From positions 1-64,000 of the forward strand of contig JAHBXW010000011.1 in NCBI GenBank assembly GCA_019636235.1: a stretch of DNA of 64,000 bases, written 5' to 3'. Position 1 is the first letter of the stretch; the number at the start of each line of letters is the position of its first letter. The notes beneath the pieces were generated by a model that searched no databases, was not told the origin of the DNA, and was given only the letters and a program-made list of their open reading frames with translations. Below are positions 1-8,170 of the stretch, piece by piece. This DNA comes from Planctomyces sp. Its GTDB lineage: Bacteria; Planctomycetota; Planctomycetia; Planctomycetales; Planctomycetaceae. Made by a program: the position numbers and the translations under genes.

Positions 1-366
1 GAACAGATTCCCGCTCCCTGGCGCAAATTCCATGCCGAGGTTTTTGGTCCGCTTCTTATACGCACCGCGGAAACTGAGGCCAAGTACCCCGCGAGACCGA
101 TTTGCCATCTTTGGTTGAGAGTCAATTCGATATTGGATAACCTAATCTTCTGCTCAGTTTTGGAAGCCCCTGTCGAATTGCAGCTAAAGAGCGGTACAAG
201 TTATGTCGTCGCGAGCGAGTCGATTGAGGACTGGATGATCAATCAGGACGGGACAGCCTACGGTGGTTTCTCGTTGCGTGTTATTAGATGCAACCTCCCC
301 AAAGAAGACCAATTGAAGTTCGATTCTCACACTGGAGTTCATGAGTTCAAGAACCTGATGCCCTGA
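1..366 (+). CDS. DUF2314-like protein, 3' part
   Basis: The reading frame is open from the first base of the window and ends at TGA 364-366, so the gene starts upstream and only about 121 residues are visible. The C-terminal half carries the pattern of DUF2314/YegJ-like proteins: a run ending in SIEDWMI, followed by an acidic turn and GGFSLRVIR. The second DUF2314 gene at 51365-51946 has the equivalent DEIDDWMYVDD and GGFTIR. The family has no firmly established function. No signal peptide can be judged because the N-terminus is missing. The internal TTG at 115 is probably not the true start, because coding-like sequence continues upstream of it. Confidence 0.7.
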   Translation, partial: EQIPAPWRKFHAEVFGPLLIRTAETEAKYPARPICHLWLRVNSILDNLIFCSVLEAPVELQLKSGTSYVVASESIEDWMINQDGTAYGGFSLRVIRCNLPKEDQLKFDSHTGVHEFKNLMP

Positions 367-381
367 TCTGACTTGCGGCGA

Positions 382-651
382 TCAACCACCGAGAATCCGT
401 CGAAGCCCGGCGTCCCAGCTACGGACTCCGGTGATGAAAAGTTCAATCGGCGTCTTGTCACCCCGACTGAATCGTAACATCAAATCCCGCCAGTGGTTGT
501 GAGAGCGACTGGCGGGATTTGAACGTTTTCGGTCAGCCGGGAGCCTGCTTCCCATGCCGCGAGTGACGTGGATCCTCGAAGCGAGAGTCTTTCCACAGTC
601 GCACTCCGCGATGTGCAATGGGGTGCGTGCGGCCCAATTCGAATTGCCCAT
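382..651 (-). CDS. small hypothetical protein (doubtful)
   Basis: An 89-residue frame starting with ATG. It has a possible Cys pair near the N-terminus (CDCGK) and a basic middle. Its C-terminal tail, IELFITGVRSWDAGLRRIL, looks like a conserved amphipathic helix, and I have the impression of similar short tails in other planctomycete small proteins, but I cannot verify this. Against coding: a perfect 15-bp inverted repeat (480-522) lies inside the frame, and the gene sits in a decayed region. It could be part of a dispersed repeat that happens to stay open. No function can be assigned. Confidence 0.35.
   Translation of the reverse strand: MGNSNWAARTPLHIAECDCGKTLASRIHVTRGMGSRLPADRKRSNPASRSHNHWRDLMLRFSRGDKTPIELFITGVRSWDAGLRRILGG
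480..522. repeat. perfect 15-bp inverted repeat
   Basis: Arms 480-494 (TCAAATCCCGCCAGT) and 508-522 are exact reverse complements separated by a 13-nt loop. The structure would form a strong hairpin on either strand. It lies just after the DUF2314 stop (about 115 bases downstream) and inside a doubtful minus-strand frame. It may act as a bidirectional terminator or be a REP-like element. There is no long T-run after the stem. Confidence 0.75.
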
Positions 652-759
652 TTGGAACGATGATTGGCTCGTCAGCGGCGATCGTCCTGGCCTGCTCCCC
701 GTTTTCTGATCCAGTCGCTATGAGAGTCTCGGAGGCTCTGAAGGGGCAGGAGAGACTCG

Positions 760-855
760 ATGTCGAAACGCAGGCAGCGGCGTAGCCTGGAGCAGATCGT
801 CACGAAGCTGCGGGACGCGGACGCCATGCTGAACGCCGGCCAGGACCTGCCGGCG
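760..855 (+). mobile_element. IS3-family orfA stub (N-terminus only)
   Basis: From ATG 760 the frame reads MSKRRQRRSLEQIVTKLRDA, then DAMLNAGQDLP. This is the characteristic N-terminus of IS3-family OrfA transposase helix-turn-helix proteins. After about 33 residues the similarity stops abruptly and the sequence continues into an SRPBCC gene in another frame. No orfB, right end or target duplication is visible. It is a leftover from an insertion and deletion, not a functional element. Confidence 0.7.
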
Positions 856-1326
856 GATCGAACGTCTCCTGCGGGGGCCAATTGGGCGTGTGTGGGAGCA
901 TCTCACCGAACGTGAGAAACGCGGCAAATGGCTGGCGTCCGGAGAAATGGAGTTACGAGTCGGCGGGAAGGTGCAACTGCACTTTCTCCTCGCGAGCCTG
1001 ACCTCGCATCAGGAGCCGACGCCCGAGCGATTCAAGAACATGGAATGCAGCGTTGGTTTGGCGGCAGGTTCGTGATCACCGATCGGCGCGACGGCGACGA
1101 TGTGGAACACTCAGGCGAATACCTGGAAATCGACCGTCCCCGACGACTCCAGTCCATATTCGGCGTCCCCGCCTACTCATCGGACATAAGCATCGTGACG
1201 ATCGACATCATCCCGCTCGAGTGTGATTGTGAACTCATCCTGACGACCGAACTCAAACGCGAATGGGCCGATCGTACAAAGGAAGGCTGGGGCAAGACTC
1301 TCCGAACCTTGGAAGAGATGTTGTAA
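851..1326 (+). pseudogene. SRPBCC (AHSA1-like) domain protein, broken
   Basis: Frame 2 from about 851 reads RIERLLRGPIGRVWEHLTER followed by EKRGKWLASGEMELRVGG, the typical N-terminal half of AHSA1/SRPBCC ligand-binding proteins. It stops at TGA 1073-1075. The C-terminal half continues in frame 1: GEYLEIDRPRRLQSIFGVPA, then REWADRTKEGWGKTLRTLEE, to TAA 1324-1326. A frameshift therefore lies around 1040-1080. The native start codon is gone, replaced by the IS3 orfA stub. Such proteins in bacteria are often toxin-antitoxin-like or ArsR-linked ligand binders, but this copy cannot make a full-length product. Confidence 0.8.
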
Positions 1327-1344
1327 GAAGCGGCCGCTTTGGCT

Positions 1345-1740
1345 GTCGGAGCCAGCGATTGGCCTCGAACTCCCAGTCGTCCAGCGGAATTGTCGACGCC
1401 CGCAGCAGCTCCTCCCGCGTCGCACCCGCCATGCCTTCCGGATGCGCGTGCGTGACCTCCGCCGACAGCCGCGCCTCGTCGACCACCCGCGGCAGATCGT
1501 CCGCGAAGTAGGCCCGCAGCGGCGCCGCCCGCATCGCGCCGCCGTTCCCGAACGACTTCCGACCGTCGAACATCCCCCGCGAACGTGACCGCCAGTCCAA
1601 ACCGCGATGCAGGTCGCGGAGCAGCTCGTGCTGAGCGCCGCCATATCCGCGGTCCGGGGCGTCGTCATAGCGGCGGCCGAAGACGCGGGCGAGGTCGTCC
1701 TGATCGATCCGCCCATGCCGTTGCTGGCCGGCGCGTGGTT
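1345..1740 (-). pseudogene. ADP-ribosylglycohydrolase fragment
   Basis: On the minus strand the sequence GRIDQDDLARVFGRRYDD, then SFGNGGAMRAAPLRAYFADD and ARLSAEVTHAHPEGMAGA, matches the middle of ADP-ribosylglycohydrolase/DraG-family proteins. The N-terminal part with the metal-binding T-D-D-T motif is missing, and similarity ends after MAGA, where the family would continue with more helices. The frame runs on into the antisense of the SRPBCC pseudogene. It is therefore an internal fragment without start or complete active site. ADP-ribosylglycohydrolases remove ADP-ribose from proteins or nucleic acids. Confidence 0.7.
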
Positions 1741-1835
1741 CGGAGGCCGCCCCCCGGGCGACGACGGCCGCCACCGTCCCGATTGAACGCCGCCGCTTCC
1801 TCAGCCCGATCGATTCGCGCCAGGCGCGGGTCATC

Positions 1836-3119
1836 TCAATTCCGGCCGATGCCGGTCTGCCGCGCCGCCCAGTACAACTGCCAGCCGTCCTGATCGTAGC
1901 CGAAGTCCTGATCCGCCAGTCTCTTCAACGCCTCGAGCACGCGCTCGTTTCGGAAATCGGCCTTCACCTTGACGTTCCGATACCGCTGCCCCCCCTGCGG
2001 ACTGATGATGTTCACGCCGTACGGCAATTGGCCGGTCCGCAGGAGGATCTCGATGTTCGGAGGCAGGATCGACGGGGATCCGCCGACCGAATAGCGGCCG
2101 TCCGGGGAGCGGTTGATGGACACGGCGTCGTTGACGGGCACCTGCACAATGATGCGGTGCGTGGTGATCAGCGCCCGGATCAGGGCGGGGACGACCTTCT
2201 GATCGCCGACGACGCCCAGCGCCGTTCCCGCCCGCTGGACGACCTCGTTGGCGGAGTGGTCAAGCGCTTCGACGTAATAGGGCACGGCGTGGACGTATTG
2301 CCCCGGATCGAGGGCTTGGAAGGCCGCGCGGCGGATGACGTCGCTGGGGTCATGCAGCGAGACGCGGACCAGCGATTCGACCGGCCGTTCGCCGGACATG
2401 GCGTCCAGCCGCTGGACGAGCAGTTCGCGGAGCGGAAGGTGTTCGCTGCCGCCGAGAAACTCGTTGAGAGCGGGGATGGCGTCAGCGTCGTCGACTTTCC
2501 GCAGGTTCGCCAGGCCCTCGACCTGCCGGCCGGCGTTGCGGCCCGTCATCCAGCCCGTCCACAGTCGGACGCGGGGATACCACTCCAGTTCCGCCTTCCG
2601 CTGGGCGGCCGTTTTATTCAGCAGGGCGAATTCCTGCTGGGTGAGGTACTTTCCCTTATGTTTGACGTAGCCCTGCCGCTCCATGGACTCGTCCTTGGAC
2701 ATCCATTCCCCCTGGAACTGGACGTGGCCCAGGCCGCGGCGGGAGGGGACGTGCTCGGGATCGAGCAGCAGGATCGCCTCCAGTTGTTCCTCGCGCTGCT
2801 GGGTGAGACGTTCCTCGCGGCACCATTCAGCGAGTTCCCAGCGGGCCTCGATGACATCGACGACTTCGCGGGCGCGGGTGACATATTCCTCGACCAGCGG
2901 GCTGCGGCGCGAAACCGAGGAGATTTCGGCCCGCGCGAGGATCACCCGACCGCCGAGCAGCGTCTCGAGTTCGACGGTTTCGCCTGGCCGGCGGTCTCCC
3001 TGCAGCAGTCCGCGAACCTCGCCGCCATTGTTCAATCGGACGACATCCGCGCGCACGTCCGGCGTCAACGCCCCGGCGGCGATTCCCAGCGCCAGTCTCA
3101 GAATTGCGTATCGCGACAT
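1836..3119 (-). CDS. secreted HEAT-repeat protein
   Basis: A 427-residue protein. I chose the ATG at 3119 because it begins a clear signal peptide (MSRYAILRLALGIAAGALTP, cleavage likely after DVRA); the frame stays open upstream but is antisense to the leader of the helicase gene. The mature N-terminus (VVRLNNGGEVRGLLQG) looks like a small beta-rich domain. A helical, charged middle contains LLDPEHVPSRRGLGHVQF and GEWMSKDE. Residues about 230-330 form HEAT-like repeats (VSLHDPSDVIRRAAFQAL; HSANEVVQRAGTALGVVGD). Planctomycetes encode many such exported proteins of unknown role. It diverges from the helicase with 266 bases between the starts. Confidence 0.8.
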   Translation of the reverse strand: MSRYAILRLALGIAAGALTPDVRADVVRLNNGGEVRGLLQGDRRPGETVELETLLGGRVILARAEISSVSRRSPLVEEYVTRAREVVDVIEARWELAEWCREERLTQQREEQLEAILLLDPEHVPSRRGLGHVQFQGEWMSKDESMERQGYVKHKGKYLTQQEFALLNKTAAQRKAELEWYPRVRLWTGWMTGRNAGRQVEGLANLRKVDDADAIPALNEFLGGSEHLPLRELLVQRLDAMSGERPVESLVRVSLHDPSDVIRRAAFQALDPGQYVHAVPYYVEALDHSANEVVQRAGTALGVVGDQKVVPALIRALITTHRIIVQVPVNDAVSINRSPDGRYSVGGSPSILPPNIEILLRTGQLPYGVNIISPQGGQRYRNVKVKADFRNERVLEALKRLADQDFGYDQDGWQLYWAARQTGIGRN

Positions 3120-3385
3120 CGAAACCGCTCTGCGCCCGCTGTCCCGCCGACAGCCGAATATTCTACACACAACCGGGCGGCACGTGTCTGCGCCGATCGG
3201 CCGGCAGCGGGAACGCAGTTCAACAACAAAGAGGGCGCCTCTCTGGACATCCGCACCACCACGGATTGGCGACCACGCCCGCCGTGGGAGAGGGTTCCGG
3301 CAGAGCGGCCGCTGCTGAGGACCGGCGTAATGCGGCTCGCGGAGGCGGGATGGCAGGGCCAGCCCCGAACGGCCAAGATGCCTTG

Positions 3386-5992
3386 ATGCCTCAGCCCCCC
3401 GCACGGGACGACCTCGCCGCCCGCTACCTCGATCAGCTTCCGTATCCGCCCTACCCGGTTCAGGAAGAGGCGCTGCTGGCCTGGTTCACCGCGCCGGAAG
3501 GGGTTCTGGTCTGCGCTCCCACGGGAACCGGCAAGACCCTGATCGCCGAAGCCGCGTTGTTCGAAGCCCTGCACACCGGCCGCACGGCGTATTACACGAC
3601 GCCGCTGATCGCGCTCACCGAGCAGAAGTTCCGCGAGTTTCAGGAGGCCGCCGTCCGCTGGGGGTTTTCCGCCGATGACATCGGTCTTGTGACGGGCAAC
3701 CGCCGCGTGAATCCGCAGGCCAAAGTCCTCGTTGTCGTCGCCGAAATCCTGCTGAATCGGCTGTTGCACCCCGAAGGCTTCAACTTCAGCGAGGTCGATG
3801 CCGTCGTGATGGACGAGTTTCACAGCTTCAACGATCCCGAGCGGGGCGTGGTGTGGGAGCTGTCGCTGGCGCTGCTGCCGAAGCATGTCCGGCTGCTGCT
3901 GCTGTCGGCGACGGTCGGCAACGCTGTCGATTTCGTCCTCTGGCTGGACCGCGCGCACGGCCGCAAGGTCGAACTCATCCAGGGGCAGGAGCGCAAGATC
4001 CCGCTGAGTTTCGAATGGGTCAGCGACCTGTTGCTCAGCGAGTACCTGGAACTCGTCGCCCAGGGAGACGGCGAGGCCCGTCGGACCCCCGCCCTGATCT
4101 TCTGCTTCAACCGCAATGACTGCTGGTCCACCGCCGAGCAGCTCAAAGGCAAGGCTCTGCTGGTGGATGGCCAGCAACAGAAGCTGGCCGCCGAGCTCGA
4201 CCAGCACGACTGGAAGATCGGCGCCGGTCCCAAGCTGCGGCAACTGCTGATGCGGGGCGTCGGCGTGCACCATGCCGGCCTGCTGCCGCGCTACCGCCGC
4301 CGAGTCGAAGACCTGTTTCAGCAGAAGCTGCTGTCCGTTTGCGTCTGCACGGAGACGCTCGCCGCAGGCATCAATCTGCCGGCGCGAAGCGTCCTGATGA
4401 CGACGCTGATCAAGGGGCCGCCGGGAAAGAAGACGCTGGTCGATCCCAGTACGGCGCACCAGATCTTCGGCCGGGCCGGGCGACCGCAGTTCGACACCCG
4501 CGGACACGTGATCGCCCTCGCCCACGAGGACGACGTCCGCATCGCGCGTTGGAAGAAGCAGGTCGATCAGATCCCCGAGGACACCCGCGATCCGAACCTG
4601 ATCCGCGCCCGCAAGAACCTCGAACGCAAGAAGCCGACCCGCCGCGCGACCGAGCAATACTGGAACGAGCCCCAGTTTCAGAAACTCATGACGGCTCCGG
4701 CCGCGAAACTCGCCAGCCGCGGCGACCTCCCCTGGCGACTGCTCGCGTATCTCCTCAAGCTCTCGCCCGACGTCAGCCGACTGCGGTCCTTCATCAAGCG
4801 GCGGCTGCTGGACAGCAAGCAGATCGAGCACGCCGAGAAGCGGCTGACTCAGATGCTCGTCACGCTGTGGTCCGAAGACCTGATCGAGCTCGATCCGCCG
4901 CCGCCGGCGGAACTCCGGCCTGTGCCCGTCGTCAATTCCCCGGCCGCCGCAGGCGAGGCCTCCGCCCCGCCACCCCCGCCGCACCGCAGGCCGCTGATCG
5001 ACATCCCGGAGGCCGATGGCGACGACGACTTCGGCGGCGGACTGATCGACGAGCCGGAAAGAGATTCCAAGTCCGCCGACGATTCCGCGGATGCGGCCTC
5101 GGAAGTCCCGCCGCCCCCGCCTTCGTTCGAACAGCTTCCGGCTCCCGCAGCGCCGCCCGACCCTGTTCCCGAAACCACGGCCGTGCACGCCTCGCAGCTC
5201 AAGTGGCTTAAGGACCTGGCGCCGAAGGTCGCCGCGGCGGCGGCCCAGCCGTCGGCCCCGGAATACGCGCCCCGCCTGGCGCGGCCATGCCCCGGCATGG
5301 AGCAGGTGTTCCTGTTCCGGACGATCAATCCGCTGTATGCGTTGTTTCTCCTCAAACACCTGGGCAAGGGAGATGCCGCGGAGCGGATTCAGGCGCTCGA
5401 AAGCGTCCTCGAAATGCCCGGGTCCCTGTTGCCGCAGGTTCGCGTCCCGGGGCCGGACATCCTCCCGCAGGGCCCCCTGGCGACGGGCTTCTTGAACAAC
5501 GAGCTGCTGCAGCGGGGGCTGGCGTCGGCCGAGGAACTCGCGCCGCCGACGCGCGAGGAACTCGATCAGCAGAAGCCCTGGGAGCGGAACGAGCGTCGCC
5601 GCATTCTGGCGCTGGGCGACAAGCTGCGGCTGCTGTTCGAATCCGAGCATCCAGGCCTGCGGGATGTCCGCACCATGCCGGTGTGGGTCGTTGGGGACCT
5701 GCTGCAGTTCGGCGGGGACTTCGCGAAGTACGTTTCGGGTCGCGATCTCGCCAAGCAGGAAGGGCTGATCTTCCGGCACTGCCTGCGGATGGTGCTGTTG
5801 TGCGGTGAGTTCTCGAACGCGACGCCGGACGGCCTGGCGGAAGGGGAATGGCGGCAGGAGATGCGATCGGTGGCGGACCAGTTGACAGCGTCCTGCCGGG
5901 CCGTCGATCCGGAGAGCACGGACCAGTTGCTGGAGAGTCAGTCAGCGGCGGATGTTGTGGCGGCGGAATCGGCGGACGTCCCGACGACCTGA
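3386..5992 (+). CDS. DEAD/DEAH-box SF2 helicase, Ski2-like
   Basis: An 868-residue protein; an in-frame ATG at 3350 is an alternative start. SF2 motifs are complete: APTGTGKTLIAE (I), TTPLIALTEQ (Ia), MDEFHSF (II, DEFH variant of DEVH), LLSATVGN (III), LIFCFNRNDC (IV), TETLAAGINLPAR (V) and QIFGRAGRP (VI). This arrangement resembles Ski2/Brr2-type RNA or nucleic-acid helicases. Residues about 498-597 form a proline- and acid-rich linker, followed by a conserved-looking C-terminal domain with no name I can give (about 598-868). The protein is presumably cytoplasmic and ATP-driven; whether the substrate is RNA or DNA is not evident. It is followed by a decayed intergenic region, so it is likely monocistronic. 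Confidence 0.85.
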   Translation: MPQPPARDDLAARYLDQLPYPPYPVQEEALLAWFTAPEGVLVCAPTGTGKTLIAEAALFEALHTGRTAYYTTPLIALTEQKFREFQEAAVRWGFSADDIGLVTGNRRVNPQAKVLVVVAEILLNRLLHPEGFNFSEVDAVVMDEFHSFNDPERGVVWELSLALLPKHVRLLLLSATVGNAVDFVLWLDRAHGRKVELIQGQERKIPLSFEWVSDLLLSEYLELVAQGDGEARRTPALIFCFNRNDCWSTAEQLKGKALLVDGQQQKLAAELDQHDWKIGAGPKLRQLLMRGVGVHHAGLLPRYRRRVEDLFQQKLLSVCVCTETLAAGINLPARSVLMTTLIKGPPGKKTLVDPSTAHQIFGRAGRPQFDTRGHVIALAHEDDVRIARWKKQVDQIPEDTRDPNLIRARKNLERKKPTRRATEQYWNEPQFQKLMTAPAAKLASRGDLPWRLLAYLLKLSPDVSRLRSFIKRRLLDSKQIEHAEKRLTQMLVTLWSEDLIELDPPPPAELRPVPVVNSPAAAGEASAPPPPPHRRPLIDIPEADGDDDFGGGLIDEPERDSKSADDSADAASEVPPPPPSFEQLPAPAAPPDPVPETTAVHASQLKWLKDLAPKVAAAAAQPSAPEYAPRLARPCPGMEQVFLFRTINPLYALFLLKHLGKGDAAERIQALESVLEMPGSLLPQVRVPGPDILPQGPLATGFLNNELLQRGLASAEELAPPTREELDQQKPWERNERRRILALGDKLRLLFESEHPGLRDVRTMPVWVVGDLLQFGGDFAKYVSGRDLAKQEGLIFRHCLRMVLLCGEFSNATPDGLAEGEWRQEMRSVADQLTASCRAVDPESTDQLLESQSAADVVAAESADVPTT

Positions 5993-6014
5993 TCCGAGAC
6001 GCTGGCGGGCGTGT

Positions 6015-6055
6015 GGCCGGGGCTGGACCAAGGGCAGCGAGGGAAGCCCCGGACG
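6015..6055 (+). repeat. dispersed hairpin repeat A, copy 1
   Basis: Starts GGCCGGGGCTGGACC and ends GCAGCGAGGGAAGCCCCGGA. The ends can pair (CCGGGGCT with AGCCCCGG) to form a stem-loop. The same element recurs in direct orientation at 27514-27556 and 29384-29427, always between genes. Confidence 0.8.
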
Positions 6056-6085
6056 GTTGTTGATGGCCGTGCTTCGACCGCACCC

Positions 6086-6109
6086 GAGCCGAGGGCTTGA
6101 TCCCCTCGG
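6086..6109 (+). repeat. hairpin repeat B, copy 1
   Basis: Sequence GAGCCGAGGGCTTGATCCCC followed by TCGG. The copy at 6577-6600 is its near-exact reverse complement, and each copy can fold on itself (CCGAGGG with CCCTCGG). It is a REP-like element. Confidence 0.7.
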
Positions 6110-6134
6110 GCACGATCCGTCCATTGGGTGCGCT

Positions 6135-6375
6135 ACCCGCCAGTCGTGGGCGCTGTTGGCGTCGGCCAGGGTGCTGCGGGAAATCCGTCCCCGAAAGCCA
6201 GCAAGATCGAGCTTCAGCCCCAGGGCCCGCAGGCAGGTCTCGATGTCCCGCAGGCCCTCGTGAAAGGTGAGCTGCGCGAAGGCCAGCGTCAGGAACTGAT
6301 CGCGGCAGGAGAAGCCCCGCGGCCGGAATCGAAATCGTGCGCGCTCAGGAATCGACGAAGATCCTTGATCACATT
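6135..6375 (-). mobile_element. IS4-family (DUF4372-type) transposase remnant
   Basis: The minus strand reads FSCRDQFLTLAFAQLTFHEG, then LRDIETCLRALGLKL and FRGRISRSTLADANSAHDWR, matching the N-terminal region of IS4-type transposases with a DUF4372 domain. The expected preceding segment (LRRFLSAHDFDSG) is in another frame, so there is a frameshift near 6330. The sequence breaks off after DWRV at about 6135, well before any catalytic DDE residue. It is a dead fragment. Confidence 0.7.
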
Positions 6376-6576
6376 CGCTTCTCGGCTGAACGACAAACCG
6401 TTGGCCGGACGGTTGTGATTTGCGTTTTGCAAACTGCAATGACCAATCCTGGTCGCCAGGCCACGCCCCTCGCCGCAATGCTCGAATCGCTGGATCATCG
6501 CCGGCTCGCCCTCCGGGCTCGTCCGACTCGACGCAACCCTACGGCCCGAGCCCGCCCATCCGCTTCAGGCCACCCA

Positions 6577-6600
6577 CCGAGGGGACAAGCCCCTCGGCTC
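6577..6600 (-). repeat. hairpin repeat B, copy 2 (inverted)
   Basis: Sequence CCGAGGGGACAAGCCCCTCG followed by GCTC, the reverse complement of the element at 6086-6109 with two small differences. Together the copies bracket the IS4-type remnant. Confidence 0.7.
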
Positions 6601-6655
6601 GAGCACAGTCGGACAGGCCAACCGTGGCGCACGGCCCGTTTGTCGCGTTCGTCGC

Positions 6656-7009
6656 TCAGGCTTCTGGAGCGTGCCGCCCCAGCGCCCGGAACGTCAGCGC
6701 CGGTTCGACATGCCACGGCAGCGGCACGCGACGCAGCCGCTCGGCGAGCGCCCGCTGCCCCGCCAGCTTCGCGAGAATGCCGGCCCGCATGTCGTCCGTA
6801 AGATGTTCGGCAGGATAGTGCTCCAGCAGCGCCGCCAGCTGGTGATCAGCAAACGTCAGTGGCTCGCTGACCGTCGCCGGGCCTGCGGAGTCCGCTTCCG
6901 CCGCGCCGGGCGTCGGATCGTCATCTCCCCGGGCGGAAGCAGCCAGCCACGCGCCTGACGCCAGCGCCGCGGCACGCACGGCGAAATCTCGGCGGGACAC
7001 TTCGGACAT
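6656..7009 (-). CDS. small Tat-signal protein of unknown function
   Basis: A 117-residue protein starting MSEVSRRDFAVRAAALASGA, a twin-arginine-type signal (SRRDF then a hydrophobic Ala-rich stretch), so the mature part is probably exported folded. The remainder is mostly helical (LTFADHQLAALLEHYPAEHL, then DDMRAGILAKLAGQRALAER) with no cofactor motif. It starts 18 bases after the ferrochelatase stop on the same strand, so the two are probably co-transcribed. I do not recognise a family. Its Tat signal next to a heme-synthesis gene is suggestive but not informative about function. Confidence 0.65.
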   Translation of the reverse strand: MSEVSRRDFAVRAAALASGAWLAASARGDDDPTPGAAEADSAGPATVSEPLTFADHQLAALLEHYPAEHLTDDMRAGILAKLAGQRALAERLRRVPLPWHVEPALTFRALGRHAPEA

Positions 7010-7027
7010 CGCGCAGCCTCTCGGGGT

Positions 7028-8080
<1,053 letters not shown>

Positions 8081-8170
8081 GCGGACGCGATGACGGGTGA
8101 TCGGGAGGCGCGGGCAGTCAGCGGCTGCCGCTCGATCCGAGGATAGAGCGGGTGCGTCCGGCGTCCAGTC

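Larger units (their letters stand above)
5993..6655. other. intergenic decay zone with repeats
   Basis: This 663-base stretch holds no intact gene. It contains a dispersed GC hairpin repeat (6015-6055), two inverted copies of a second hairpin repeat (6086-6109 and 6577-6600) and, between them, an IS4-type transposase remnant (6135-6375). A short segment around 6420-6450 (TTTTGCAAACTGCAATGACC) resembles, in opposite orientation, the sequence at 29331-29350. These pieces suggest a site of repeated insertion and deletion. Confidence 0.7.

Noticed and set aside
505-530. Sequence resembling the T-arm of a tRNA (GGCGGGATTTGAAC)
   Set aside because: The complementary stem for a T-arm is absent and no acceptor, D or anticodon arms can be drawn; it belongs to the perfect inverted repeat.
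3098-5779. Long minus-strand frame opposite the helicase gene
   Set aside because: A stop-free antisense frame produced by GC bias; the sense frame encodes all helicase motifs.
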